A DNA stretch of 22,006 bases, taken from the NCBI GenBank assembly GCA_902548045.1, contig CACCPR010000007.1:1-22006 (forward strand), given 5' to 3'. The translations under genes and the position numbers were made by a program. Shown here piece by piece: positions 9,121 to 18,020 of the stretch. The stretch is from an uncultured Pelagibacteraceae bacterium (GTDB lineage: Bacteria; Pseudomonadota; Alphaproteobacteria; Pelagibacterales; Pelagibacteraceae). The notes under the pieces were generated by a model, which saw nothing but the letters and a program-made list of their open reading frames with translations, had not been told where the DNA came from and ran no database searches. Numbering within the stretch: the first letter of the stretch is position 1; each line of letters begins with the position of its first letter.

Positions 9121-10059
9121 TTAATGAAAATACCTATCTTCAGTTTTATTATACAATTCAGAATACTCCAGATTAAGAATTTTAGATGCTTCTTTGAGAA
9201 GTTTAATTTGTCCGGACATTAACATTAAAGATATAAATTCTCTATTTTTAGTTTTAATTAATTTTTTTCCAAAGTCTTTAAGAAAATTTGGAATAAAAAC
9301 CATATCCATTTCTACTGGGGTTCTTGTTGTATGGGATCCTATTTTTCTCCAATCAGTTAACATATAGTCTAATTTATACAAAAAATTTGTGACTTCTGTC
9401 CAATTAGGTTGTTGTTTATACATAGGAAATATTTGGACTTCACATTTTATCATTAAAGGTCGAAAACCTTCTAAACCTTTTAATATCTCTAATTCTGCAC
9501 CTTGTGTATCAATTTTTAAATAATCAAGATTATTTAAATTAAATTCTTTGAGACAGGATGACAATGTATCACATTCTACTAACTCTGTTTTACTTACATC
9601 AAATAAATGAAGGTCTTGTTCTTTAAAACCGTAAATTGATAATGACTCTTTGTTAGGTTCATACATGGATGAGCTATGAGGACGCTTGTTCAAAACATAT
9701 AATTTTTTTGTGCATTTTGAGCTCCAGAGACCTTTGCGAATTATATATTTGCTTTTTTGATCATTTAAAGAGTTTTTAAAAGGATCAACCAAGACCGTCT
9801 CAAAGTATTTATTATATTTTTTTGCAAAAAAATTATCAGAATTAAACCCCCCTTGTGCTCCGACATCTAAAGCAACTAACTTTTTGTTTTTAAGTAAAAT
9901 ATCAATACTATTTCGAAAATCAAAAAAATTATTAGAATTAATTTGATGGTCAGTTAGAAAATCTATAGCTCTCGTGTTTGTTTTAAGTAGTTTAAAAATC
10001 TTATAAAAAAATGGTAGTATTATTTTTGTAATACTTACTCTTAATTTCCTTGAAAGCAT
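9121..10059 (-). CDS. FkbM family methyltransferase
   Basis: This 312-residue SAM-dependent methyltransferase has motif I LDVGAQGG (64-71), the acidic VDP strand (91-93) and the FkbM hallmark KIDTQGAELEILKG (182-195). An N-terminal ~60-residue basic, hydrophobic extension (LRVSITKIILPFFYKIFKLL) precedes the catalytic fold and might associate with membrane. FkbM-type enzymes generally O-methylate sugars or polyketide-like substrates; the acceptor here cannot be named. It lies 6 bp after the stop of the 2OG oxygenase-like gene and 5 bp before the GT17 gene, which suggests they work on the same molecule. Confidence 0.88.
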   Translation of the reverse strand: MLSRKLRVSITKIILPFFYKIFKLLKTNTRAIDFLTDHQINSNNFFDFRNSIDILLKNKKLVALDVGAQGGFNSDNFFAKKYNKYFETVLVDPFKNSLNDQKSKYIIRKGLWSSKCTKKLYVLNKRPHSSSMYEPNKESLSIYGFKEQDLHLFDVSKTELVECDTLSSCLKEFNLNNLDYLKIDTQGAELEILKGLEGFRPLMIKCEVQIFPMYKQQPNWTEVTNFLYKLDYMLTDWRKIGSHTTRTPVEMDMVFIPNFLKDFGKKLIKTKNREFISLMLMSGQIKLLKEASKILNLEYSELYNKTEDRYFH

Positions 10060-10065
10060 AAAATT

Positions 10066-10773
10066 TTATTTTTTTGTGAACGTAGCTATACCAATTTTTT
10101 TTCCTTCAATAACTGATGAAGAGCAGTGTAAGTGACTTCTATCAAAAATCAACATAGAGCCAACTTCCCACTCATATATTAGTTCAACTTCTAAACCTTT
10201 TAAATTATCAATATTTTCATGTTTTAAGTATTTTTCGTGTATATCTTTATCAAAAGGTTTATTTCCATACATATTTAGGTGTTTTGATGATCTTTTATTT
10301 TGACCATAACTTAAATTTTTTTTACTCAATTCATCTGGATCCATAGTAAAGCTGGTTGACCCATCATAAAATTTATTTTTAAAAATAACAGTGCTTCCCA
10401 CAGGGGTAAGAGGGATCAAGCTTTGTTTATAAATTTGATTATTCGACTCAAAACCAGCATCTACATGTAACCCAATAGGAGCATAACTCTCTTGTATTAA
10501 ACCAAATATATCTTTACCTTTTTCATCTTGAAGATTGTCCATTTTAAAATCTCCAATTTCTTTTTTTAAATTCTCGCAAAATATCTTTTCTAATTTTTCA
10601 TTATATCCTTGTAACCATCTTTTTTTTATGACGTTCTGTTTTTTGTTATGTACTGTTGTAGGAAGTTTCTTATACAATTCTAAAAATTCATCAATTTCAT
10701 CGGAATTATATAAATTTTTAATTATTCTAGGGGCAGACTCACTTTTTTTTATTTTTTCTATTTTTCGATCCAT
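10066..10773 (-). CDS. 2OG-Fe(II) oxygenase-like protein
   Basis: This 235-residue protein has a probable cupin-type oxygenase core. H103-V-D105 and a distal His in DRSHLHCSS (214 or 216) make a plausible iron triad. The final strand GKKIGIATF has Lys226 where Arg often binds 2-oxoglutarate; Lys is used in some members of the superfamily. The layout recalls phytanoyl-CoA dioxygenase-like and sugar- or glycan-modifying oxygenases, but I do not recognise a specific family. It shares no obvious similarity with the oxygenase at 7455-8303 beyond the triad. It sits 3 bp after the ABC-2 permease stop and 6 bp before FkbM. Confidence 0.7.
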   Translation of the reverse strand: MDRKIEKIKKSESAPRIIKNLYNSDEIDEFLELYKKLPTTVHNKKQNVIKKRWLQGYNEKLEKIFCENLKKEIGDFKMDNLQDEKGKDIFGLIQESYAPIGLHVDAGFESNNQIYKQSLIPLTPVGSTVIFKNKFYDGSTSFTMDPDELSKKNLSYGQNKRSSKHLNMYGNKPFDKDIHEKYLKHENIDNLKGLEVELIYEWEVGSMLIFDRSHLHCSSSVIEGKKIGIATFTKK

Positions 10774-10776
10774 AAC

Positions 10777-11568
10777 TCATTCACCCATGTTAATTAATGT
10801 TCCTCTTTGTTTAGCACCAAAATATGAAATGTAAAAAATTATAACACTAAAAATAAAATAAACTATAGATATAGATATTGATTTTACTATTTCTGAATAG
10901 TTAACTATGTTGTTTATAAGAATATTTCGCATTTCTTCAAAAATATGAACCAGGGGAAGTCCTTTTGCAATTATTTGAAGTGACTCAGGCAATATCTCAA
11001 TCGGATAGTATATACACCCCAAAGGAGCTAAAAAAAATAAACTTGCCCAAGCAATATTTTCAAATGAAGGTCCAAATCTTAACAATCCTGAAGTGACAAG
11101 AAGACCTAAACTCACTCCAAATAAATATAAGGCGATTAATAAAAATAATAATGGCAATCCAAGTTTAAAAACTGAAACACCAAACAATGGAATAGCTAAA
11201 ATTGCAGCTGGGACTAAACCTATCATTGTTCTTAATACTGCTGTTAAAGTTAAAGAAGTAATTATCTCACTTATCTTTATTGGAGCAATAAACAAGTTTG
11301 TAAAATTTCTACTCCATATTTCCTCTAAAAACATCATATTAAAACTAATACTTGCTCTGAATAAAAAATCGTACAAAATTGCTGCAGTTAGAATAATTCC
11401 GATGGTATCATTATAATAATTTGAGTTTAGGGTAAAAAATTTAGAAATGAAACCCCATAAAAAAATTTGAACTGTTGGCCAATAGATTAAGTCTATAATT
11501 CTTGGAAAAGAGTTGCTTATTAAATATAAATGTCTAAGACCTAATGCATAAATTTTGTTAAAATTCAT
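10777..11568 (-). CDS. ABC-2 type transporter permease
   Basis: This 263-residue integral membrane protein has about six hydrophobic segments (roughly residues 27-45, 54-80, 102-130, 137-162, 172-195 and 229-255). A PLGCIYYPIEILP segment precedes the last helix, as in ABC-2/DrrB/NodJ-type export permeases. It should pair with the ATPase encoded just upstream, with which it overlaps by 11 bp. The likely role is export of a lipid, glycan precursor or small hydrophobic compound across the inner membrane; the substrate is not determinable. It ends with TGA. Confidence 0.88.
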   Translation of the reverse strand: MNFNKIYALGLRHLYLISNSFPRIIDLIYWPTVQIFLWGFISKFFTLNSNYYNDTIGIILTAAILYDFLFRASISFNMMFLEEIWSRNFTNLFIAPIKISEIITSLTLTAVLRTMIGLVPAAILAIPLFGVSVFKLGLPLLFLLIALYLFGVSLGLLVTSGLLRFGPSFENIAWASLFFLAPLGCIYYPIEILPESLQIIAKGLPLVHIFEEMRNILINNIVNYSEIVKSISISIVYFIFSVIIFYISYFGAKQRGTLINMGE

Positions 11569-12289
11569 CTTTACTCCTTGCTAGTTTAAGAAATGTTTCT
11601 TCAAGATTACCCCTGCCATGTTTATTAATTATTTCTTTACAAGTCCCTTCATCTATTATCTTACCTTTCCGCATCATTATTATACTGTCACAAAGTCTTT
11701 CTACCTCATTCATATTGTGAGATGCTAGTAAGATAGTTACCTTGTTTTTTGATCTGTATTCTTGAATATAGCTCCTAATAAAATCACCTATGTCCGGATC
11801 TAAACTAGCTGTTGGTTCATCCAAAAATAAAATTTCAGGATTATTAATTAAAGATTTTGCTAAGGAAACCCTGTTTTTTTGACCTGAAGAAAGTTCTCCT
11901 GTTTTCCTTTTAAAAAAACTTTTTATATCTAAATCTTGAGCAATCTCATTTATTCTAAATTCTAAATTTTTGATACCATACAATCTTCCATATACTTCCA
12001 GGTTTTGTTTAACAGTAAGTTTTTTCGGTAATTCAACATATGGAGAAGCAAAATTTATACGTGCCAGTATGTCATCTCTTTTAAAAGAGTCTAAATTTTT
12101 ATTATCTATGACTATTTTACCTTCTGTAGGTTTGATTAGGCCAAGCATCATTCCAATCGATGTTGTTTTTCCACACCCGTTAGGCCCTAATAAACCAATA
12201 GTTTTATTTTTTTCAATTTGAAAATTTATTTTATTTACAGCTATATGTTGTTTAAATTTTTTAGTGAGGTTTTTTACTTGAATAAACAT
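11558..12289 (-). CDS. ABC transporter ATP-binding protein
   Basis: This 243-residue nucleotide-binding subunit has Walker A GPNGCGKT (35-42), signature LSSGQ (133-137), Walker B ILFLDEP (153-159), D-loop SLD and H-loop His191. The position where the Q-loop Gln normally lies reads INFASPYVELPKKLTV, with no Gln. The architecture is of the DrrA/NodI type that partners ABC-2 permeases. The ATG directly abuts the stop of the Sua5 gene and the 3' end overlaps the permease by 11 bp, so the three are probably on one transcript. Confidence 0.93.
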   Translation of the reverse strand: MFIQVKNLTKKFKQHIAVNKINFQIEKNKTIGLLGPNGCGKTTSIGMMLGLIKPTEGKIVIDNKNLDSFKRDDILARINFASPYVELPKKLTVKQNLEVYGRLYGIKNLEFRINEIAQDLDIKSFFKRKTGELSSGQKNRVSLAKSLINNPEILFLDEPTASLDPDIGDFIRSYIQEYRSKNKVTILLASHNMNEVERLCDSIIMMRKGKIIDEGTCKEIINKHGRGNLEETFLKLARSKDEF

Positions 12290-13237
12290 TTATTTTGATG
12301 CTCTTATTAGTCGATCATTAATAGCAATACCAGGACCATAATTAGGAATTTTAGACACGTAAATTTTCTTATACCCCTTTTTTTTTATTTTTCTAAATAT
12401 TTTGTATAAATTAGATGCAGCTTCTTTCAAGTCCGCTTTTTTACTCAGGTTAAAAGAATTTTTGATATTCTTATATTTACTTCCAAAAGTTATAAAAGCA
12501 CATTTTTCTTTAGCATACTTTTGATTTAAAATCATAGGTATTCCAGGAGAATAATGTTTTTTTAACATACCAGGTGATTTGATTTTAATTTTTTTTTTTG
12601 CAACAACTAATTTAACATATTTTTTTAAAATTTCTTGACCAATAATTCCTGGTCTGAGTATTTTTGGTTTACCCGTAAGATCTACAACTGTTGACTCTAT
12701 TCCTATTTTTGAGTTTCCTCCATTAATTATAATTTTAATTTTTTTTTTAAATTCTTCAGCAACATCCAAAGCATTTATAGGACTTATACTAGATGATAAA
12801 TTTGCACTAGGCATAACTAAAGGGAATTTAATATTTTTAAGTATTGACCTAATTATATTATTTTTGGGAAATCTTACTGCTATAGTTTTCAAGTTTGCAT
12901 TTGCGAAAGAGTGAATTTTGGATTTTTTTTGCTTGTTTAAAATGAAAGTAATAGGCCCAGGGCAAAATTTTTTGTATAATTTAAAAAAATTATTATTAAA
13001 TATAACATCATTACTTGCTTTTTGATAATTTGAGTAATGAACAATAAGTGGATTTATTTTTGGTCTTTTTTTAAGTCTATAAATCTTTATAATTGCTTTT
13101 TTTGAGTAGGCGTTACCAGCTAATCCATAAACAGTTTCTGTTGGCAAACCTACTACATTTCCTTTTTTTAAGTTTGAAATAGTTTTGAACAGTATTTTTT
13201 TATTAAAAGAAAATATATTTGAATAGATATTTTTCAT
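12290..13237 (-). CDS. L-threonylcarbamoyladenylate synthase (Sua5/YrdC/TsaC)
   Basis: This enzyme makes threonylcarbamoyl-AMP from Thr, bicarbonate and ATP for t6A37 modification of ANN-decoding tRNAs. The 315-residue protein is the two-domain Sua5 form. The YrdC-like domain has PTETVYGL (32-39), KKRPKINPL (56-64), PSANLS (143-148) and IESTVVD (180-186). The linker SPGMLKKHYSPG (221-232) leads to a C-terminal Sua5 domain that is short and lysine-rich. It is the first gene of the six-gene minus-strand run. Its start is 21 bp from the divergent xseB start, so the promoter driving the whole run must be compressed into or beyond that gap. Confidence 0.92.
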   Translation of the reverse strand: MKNIYSNIFSFNKKILFKTISNLKKGNVVGLPTETVYGLAGNAYSKKAIIKIYRLKKRPKINPLIVHYSNYQKASNDVIFNNNFFKLYKKFCPGPITFILNKQKKSKIHSFANANLKTIAVRFPKNNIIRSILKNIKFPLVMPSANLSSSISPINALDVAEEFKKKIKIIINGGNSKIGIESTVVDLTGKPKILRPGIIGQEILKKYVKLVVAKKKIKIKSPGMLKKHYSPGIPMILNQKYAKEKCAFITFGSKYKNIKNSFNLSKKADLKEAASNLYKIFRKIKKKGYKKIYVSKIPNYGPGIAINDRLIRASK

Positions 13238-13258
13238 TATGTTATTATTATAAGATTA
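13238..13258. promoter_or_regulatory. 21-bp divergent gap between sua5 and xseB starts
   Basis: Only 21 bp (all A/T except one G at each end region) separate two divergent start codons. No Shine-Dalgarno-like GGAGG is visible on either side. Promoters for the two divergent runs would have to overlap each other or the coding regions. The region is identified by position only; no box is convincing. Confidence 0.3.
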
Positions 13259-13483
13259 ATGAAAAATGAAAATATTCCAGCTGATATTAAAAGTAAATCA
13301 TTAAAAGAAGCTAGAGATGAAATAAGCGAAATTTTAAACAAACTTGAGAATAAAAACATAGATTTGGGTAATTCTTTGCATGATTATCAAAGATTGATAC
13401 TATTAAATAAACATATAGACCGTTTATTTAAGGCAAAGGTAAAAGAAATATCTTCGATAACAAATCAGATTAAAAAAAAATGA
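13259..13483 (+). CDS. xseB: Exodeoxyribonuclease VII small subunit
   Basis: This 74-residue helical protein has the usual XseB length and pattern: an N-terminal SLKEARDEISEILNKLENKNIDLGNSL segment resembling the conserved F/YEEAL..LE.IV..LE.G...LE..L core, then a lysine-rich tail. It partners XseA, not present here, in single-strand DNA degradation. The match is to the shape of the family rather than to strict motifs. The position directly before ispA-dxs is the common proteobacterial arrangement and supports the call. Its TGA stop overlaps the ispA ATG (ATGA), indicating translational coupling. Confidence 0.85.
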   Translation: MKNENIPADIKSKSLKEARDEISEILNKLENKNIDLGNSLHDYQRLILLNKHIDRLFKAKVKEISSITNQIKKK

Positions 13484-14355
13484 TAAGAAATAAATTGATT
13501 CAAAATGCAAGAGAAGTTGACAAATTTTTAATAAATTATTTAAAAAAACAAGATAGGTCATTGTTAATCAACCCTATGAAATATGGTGTAATTTCTGGAG
13601 GCAAAAAAATTAGATCTACAATTATTTTTGATTTAGGAAAAATATTTAATTTAAATAAAAAAAAATTAATAAATGTTTGTGCTAGTGTTGAGTGTATTCA
13701 TTCTTACTCGCTTATTCACGATGATCTTCCATGTATGGATGATGACAAAATTAGAAGAGGAAAACCTGCAACTCATATTAAATTTGGTGAAGCATCTGCA
13801 GTTTTAGCTGGTAATTCACTTTTAACTTTGGCTTTTGAGATTATTGCCGATCAAAATTATTCAATAAATCCTAGAATAAAAAACCAAATTATAAAATCTC
13901 TAGCACATTGTTCTGGTCACACTGGTATAGCTGGAGGGCAAGAACTTGATCTTAGATTTGAAAAAAAAATCAAGAATTTAAATCAAATAGTTAATATGCA
14001 AAAGAAAAAAACTGGAAAATTGTTTAGTTTCTGTTTTTACTCAGTAGGATTACTAGCCAAAAAAAACGATAGAGAAAGTATTTTTTTAAGCTCACTTGGT
14101 GAAGAAATAGGACTTCTTTTTCAGTTAGCTGATGATTTTTTAGATATTAAGGGTAATAAAAGAATGGTAGGAAAACCGATTAGAAAAGATAATAAAAAAG
14201 GAAAATCAACACTAGTGAGTCTGTTAGGATATGAAAAAGCACAGAAGTATGCTTATAATTTGAAAAAAAAAATATTGCTTAAATTAAAAAAACATGGAAA
14301 AAAAGCAAGTGATTTAAAAGATACGATAGAATTTATACTTGGAAGAAATTTTTAA
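13480..14355 (+). CDS. ispA: Farnesyl diphosphate synthase (short-chain prenyltransferase)
   Basis: This 291-residue enzyme condenses IPP with DMAPP and GPP to give (probably) C15 farnesyl diphosphate. The first Asp-rich motif DDLPCMD (D81-D87) has the two-residue insertion of bacterial type II FPP synthases. Tyr76, five residues before the first Asp, is the bulky residue that usually caps product length at C15. The second motif is DDFLD (218-222). It overlaps xseB by 4 bp, and its TAA shares an A with the dxs ATG. The context with dxs supports isoprenoid precursor supply. Confidence 0.93.
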   Translation: MIRNKLIQNAREVDKFLINYLKKQDRSLLINPMKYGVISGGKKIRSTIIFDLGKIFNLNKKKLINVCASVECIHSYSLIHDDLPCMDDDKIRRGKPATHIKFGEASAVLAGNSLLTLAFEIIADQNYSINPRIKNQIIKSLAHCSGHTGIAGGQELDLRFEKKIKNLNQIVNMQKKKTGKLFSFCFYSVGLLAKKNDRESIFLSSLGEEIGLLFQLADDFLDIKGNKRMVGKPIRKDNKKGKSTLVSLLGYEKAQKYAYNLKKKILLKLKKHGKKASDLKDTIEFILGRNF

Positions 14356-16274
14356 TGCCGAGATTAATTAAACAGATAAATTTTCCCGCTGATTTAAGAA
14401 AATTTAAAAAAAATCAACTTCAACAGATCTCTGGTGAGTTGAGAGATGAGTTAATAGATGTTGTATCAGAGACAGGTGGACATCTAGGTGCTGGTTTAGG
14501 CGTTGTAGAATTAACAATAGCTCTTCACTATGTTTTTGATACCCCAAAAGATAAGTTAGTTTGGGATGTAAGTCATCAATGTTACCCTCATAAAATTATA
14601 ACTGGAAGACGTTCTAGAATTAAAACACTTAGAAAAGGAGGAGGATTATCTGGTTTCACCAAAAGGTTGGAGAGCGAGTATGATCCATTTGGTGCTGCTC
14701 ATAGTTCTACCTCTATCTCCTCAACATTAGGTATAGCAGTAGCAAAAAAATTATCAAATAATAATAATAACGTAGTGGCTGTAATAGGAGATGGAGCAAT
14801 GAGCGCTGGTATGGCTTACGAGGCAATGAATAATGCTGGGGCACTTAAGTCTAAACTTATAGTAATTTTGAATGATAACGATATGTCAATAGCAAAACCA
14901 GTTGGTGCTATGAGCAAATATTTGGCAAAGCTTTTGTCAGGAAAATTATATTTTAGTTTTAGAGAAACCGTAAAAATGATAATTTCTGCATTCTCAAAAA
15001 GATTTAGTCAAAAAGCTGGAAAAGCAGAGGATTTACTTAGAGGATTAGTTACCGGAGGAACCTTATTTAGTGAATTAGGCTTTTACTATATCGGTCCAGT
15101 AGATGGACATGATATTGATAATTTAGTTGAAATATTTGAAAATGTTAAAAATTCAAAACACGAAGGTCCAATATTAATACATGTAAGAACACAAAAAGGA
15201 AAAGGCTACAAACCCGCTGAAGACTCCGGAGATAAATATCATGGGGTATCTAAATTTAATATAGCTACAGGGAAACAATCAAAATCTGTTTCAAATTTAC
15301 CTTCCTATACTAGGGTTTTTGCAGAAACTTTAATTAAACATGCTGAACAAGATACAAAAATAATTGGAATTACAGGAGCTATGCCTTCTGGGACTGGTCT
15401 AAATTTATTTGAAAAAAAATTTCCTGATAGAACTTTTGATGTAGGAATAGCAGAACAACATGCTGTAACTTTTGCTGCTGGTCTAGCAACAGAAGGTTAT
15501 AAGCCTTATGCTGCAATTTATTCAACTTTTCTTCAACGAGCTTATGATCAAGTAGTTCACGATGTAGCTATTCAATCTTTGCCAGTGAGATTCGCAATTG
15601 ATAGAGCCGGACTTGTAGGGGCAGACGGACCAACCCATGCTGGATCTTTTGATATAACATATTTGTCTACGCTGCCTAATTTTGTTGTCATGGCAGCAAG
15701 CGATGAGTCAGAATTAGTTAAAATGATAAACACATCAGTGAATATTAATGATCGCCCTTCAGCATTTAGATATCCTAGAGGAAATGGTCTAGGAGTTAAA
15801 ATACCATCAATAAATGAGGTTTTACAAATTGGCAAAGGTAGAATTATAAAAGAAGGTAAAAAAGCTGCTATATTAAATTTTGGGACTAGATTAGAAGAAT
15901 GCAAAAAAGCCTCAGAAATTCTCCTTAAAAAAGGTATTGACTTAACAATTATTGATGCAAGATTTGCTAAGCCTTTGGATGAAAAATTAATTATGGAAGT
16001 TGCTAATAATCATGAAGTTTTAGTTTCTATTGAAGAAGGTTCTATAGGGGGCTTCGGTTCTCACGTAATGCAATTTTTATCAGACAGAGGCGTCTTTGAT
16101 AGAGGATTAAAATTTAGATCTATGATTTTACCAGACATATTCATCGATCAAGATACACCAGATAAAATGTATGAAATGGCTGGGCTAGATAGCTCATCAA
16201 TAGTAAATAAAATTGAGGAGACTTTAAACTCAAATATTATCTTGGCTAACAACAAAAATAAAATATCTTACTAA
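14355..16274 (+). CDS. dxs: 1-deoxy-D-xylulose-5-phosphate synthase
   Basis: DXS is the first enzyme of the MEP isoprenoid pathway. It condenses pyruvate and glyceraldehyde 3-phosphate using thiamine diphosphate. The 639-residue protein is full length. It has the TPP/Mg motif GDGAMSAG (145-152) with ILNDND (171-176), GPVDGHD before the middle domain, and the catalytic Glu in DVGIAEQHA (E367). Transketolase C-terminal domains follow. The inverted-repeat boundary falls at codon 334, yet the protein reads smoothly through it, showing this junction is native. It is translationally coupled to ispA (TAATG) and its end overlaps the convergent aroC by 4 bp. The 3' part, residues 335-639, is duplicated in the left arm. 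Confidence 0.97.
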   Translation: MPRLIKQINFPADLRKFKKNQLQQISGELRDELIDVVSETGGHLGAGLGVVELTIALHYVFDTPKDKLVWDVSHQCYPHKIITGRRSRIKTLRKGGGLSGFTKRLESEYDPFGAAHSSTSISSTLGIAVAKKLSNNNNNVVAVIGDGAMSAGMAYEAMNNAGALKSKLIVILNDNDMSIAKPVGAMSKYLAKLLSGKLYFSFRETVKMIISAFSKRFSQKAGKAEDLLRGLVTGGTLFSELGFYYIGPVDGHDIDNLVEIFENVKNSKHEGPILIHVRTQKGKGYKPAEDSGDKYHGVSKFNIATGKQSKSVSNLPSYTRVFAETLIKHAEQDTKIIGITGAMPSGTGLNLFEKKFPDRTFDVGIAEQHAVTFAAGLATEGYKPYAAIYSTFLQRAYDQVVHDVAIQSLPVRFAIDRAGLVGADGPTHAGSFDITYLSTLPNFVVMAASDESELVKMINTSVNINDRPSAFRYPRGNGLGVKIPSINEVLQIGKGRIIKEGKKAAILNFGTRLEECKKASEILLKKGIDLTIIDARFAKPLDEKLIMEVANNHEVLVSIEEGSIGGFGSHVMQFLSDRGVFDRGLKFRSMILPDIFIDQDTPDKMYEMAGLDSSSIVNKIEETLNSNIILANNKNKISY

Positions 16275-17353
16275 CCGCATTGAGCTCTATGCATTAGTAA
16301 ATGATCAAGAATCACACAACTTAACATAGCTTCTCCTATTGGGACCGCTCTGATTCCCACACAAGGATCATGTCTTCCTTTGACTGAAATTTTAGTATTC
16401 TTACCTTTTTTATCAATAGTTTGTCTACTAGTTAAAATAGAGGAAGTAGGTTTAACTGCGAAAGATGCAACAATATTTTGTCCTGAAGAAATTCCACCCA
16501 GAATTCCTCCGGCGTGATTTGTTTTAAACCTAACTTTTCCCGACTTCTTATTTATTTCATCAGAATTTTCTTCACCACTTAAAAAAGCTGCATTCATTCC
16601 CGATCCTATATTTACTCCTTTAACTGCGTTTATACTCATGAGAGCAGCAGCAATATCAGTATCCAATTTTGAATAAATTGGCGCTCCCAAACCTACAGGA
16701 ACTCCTGATGCTCTTAATTCAATTATTGCTCCACAAGATGAACCAGCTTTTCTTACTGCCAAAAGATATTTTTCCCAGAGTTTTACAGATTTTTTATCCG
16801 GACAGAAAAAAGGATTTTTTCTAATTTCTGAGTCTTTCCAATTTTGTTTATCACAAGACATTAAACCCAATTGAGTAACAGCTCCTACAATATTAAATTT
16901 TAATCCTATAATCTTTTTTAATATAATTTTTGCAACAGCTCCAGCAGCTACTCTACAAGCAGTTTCTCTCGCCGATTGTCTGCCTCCTCCTCTAAAGTCT
17001 CTTATTCCATATTTTTTAAAATATGTAAAATCTGCATGACCTGGTCGGAACTTATTTTTTATGGTTTCATAATCTCTTGATCTTTTATCCTCATTATAGA
17101 TTATGATAGATATTGGGGTGCCAGTTGTTCTTCCTTCAAAAACACCAGACAGTATAATTACCTTATCCGACTCTTTTCTTTGGGTAGTAAATTTAGATTG
17201 CCCTGGTCTTCTTCTATCCATATCTTTTTGGATATCCTTTTCAGAAATAGGCACATTTGGTGGACAACCATCGATAACGCAGCCTATTGCAGGCCCGTGG
17301 GACTCACCCCATGTAGTAAATCTAAATATTTTTCCAAAAGTATTAAAAGACAT
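16271..17353 (-). CDS. aroC: Chorismate synthase
   Basis: This enzyme catalyses the last step of the shikimate trunk: EPSP to chorismate with reduced FMN. The 360 residues are of normal bacterial length. It has GESHG (16-20), HADFTY (106-111), [11 protein letters not shown] (121-131), [10 protein letters not shown] and [17 protein letters not shown] (from 327), covering the three chorismate synthase signatures. It converges with dxs (4-bp overlap) and diverges from pdxH across 34 bp. Confidence 0.97.
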   Translation of the reverse strand: MSFNTFGKIFRFTTWGESHGPAIGCVIDGCPPNVPISEKDIQKDMDRRRPGQSKFTTQRKESDKVIILSGVFEGRTTGTPISIIIYNEDKRSRDYETIKNKFRPGHADFTYFKKYGIRDFRGGGRQSARETACRVAAGAVAKIILKKIIGLKFNIVGAVTQLGLMSCDKQNWKDSEIRKNPFFCPDKKSVKLWEKYLLAVRKAGSSCGAIIELRASGVPVGLGAPIYSKLDTDIAAALMSINAVKGVNIGSGMNAAFLSGEENSDEINKKSGKVRFKTNHAGGILGGISSGQNIVASFAVKPTSSILTSRQTIDKKGKNTKISVKGRHDPCVGIRAVPIGEAMLSCVILDHLLMHRAQCG

Positions 17354-17387
17354 AGTTATTTAATGTATAAATTATTTTATAGAAATT
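17354..17387. promoter_or_regulatory. Divergent aroC/pdxH promoter region
   Basis: Thirty-four bases separate the divergent aroC and pdxH starts (left copy at 4620-4653). TATAAAT and TTTTATAG-like stretches could act as -10 boxes in either direction, but the sequence is so AT-rich that no single box stands out. The pdxH side has AGAAATT before ATG rather than a strong Shine-Dalgarno. Confidence 0.3.
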
Positions 17388-18020
17388 ATGAATCAAAAAA
17401 ATGGCAAAAATACACTTGGAATAGATAGTTGTTTCGAAGATATAGAAAATCCTATCGATTTATTCAAAAACTGGTTTTCGGAAGCCGAGAAAAGCGAAAT
17501 AAATGATCCAAATGCATTTGCAGTAGCTACAGCGGATAAAAATAACCAACCTAATGTAAGAATGGTTTTATTGAAAGGATTAAGCGATAAGGGTTTTGTT
17601 TTTTACACAAATTTTAATAGCAAAAAAGGAAGTGAATTAAAAACTAATCAGAAAGCTTCGATTTGTTTTCACTGGAAAAGTTTAAGAAGGCAGGTAAGAA
17701 TATTAGGAAAAGTTGAAGAAGTAACTTCTAAGGAAGCAGATGATTATTACAATTCAAGACCTTATAAAAATAAGATTGGTGCGTGGGCCTCTTCCCAATC
17801 TCAAGTGTTAGATAGGAGAGAAACTTTTTTAGAAAAAATAAAAAAATTTGAAAAACAATATTCAGATCAAAATACTGTTCCAAGACCACCTCATTGGTCT
17901 GGATGGAGATTGATGCCAAAACAAATTGAATTTTGGTTAGACGGGGAAGGAAGAATTCATGAAAGACTAAATTATAAAAAAGTTAATGACAAGTGGATTA
18001 AAGAACTTCTTTATCCTTAA
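17388..18020 (+). CDS. pdxH: Pyridoxamine/pyridoxine 5'-phosphate oxidase
   Basis: This FMN enzyme makes pyridoxal 5'-phosphate (PLP). The 210-residue product matches family length. It has RMVLLK (58-63), FYTNFNSKKG (72-81) for FMN phosphate, SICFHW (91-96), RQVRILG (101-107), and the C-terminal PRPPHWSGWRL (165-175), EFW (181-183) and RIHER (189-193) that bind FMN and PLP. It ends with the usual ...LYP. Its last 4 bp overlap the convergent polyprenyl synthase. The neighbours have no metabolic link. Confidence 0.96.
   Translation: MNQKNGKNTLGIDSCFEDIENPIDLFKNWFSEAEKSEINDPNAFAVATADKNNQPNVRMVLLKGLSDKGFVFYTNFNSKKGSELKTNQKASICFHWKSLRRQVRILGKVEEVTSKEADDYYNSRPYKNKIGAWASSQSQVLDRRETFLEKIKKFEKQYSDQNTVPRPPHWSGWRLMPKQIEFWLDGEGRIHERLNYKKVNDKWIKELLYP

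Noticed and set aside
11093..11416. 107-codon plus-strand frame over the ABC-2 permease
   Set aside because: It is antisense to a membrane protein gene; its composition mirrors the hydrophobic codons on the other strand.
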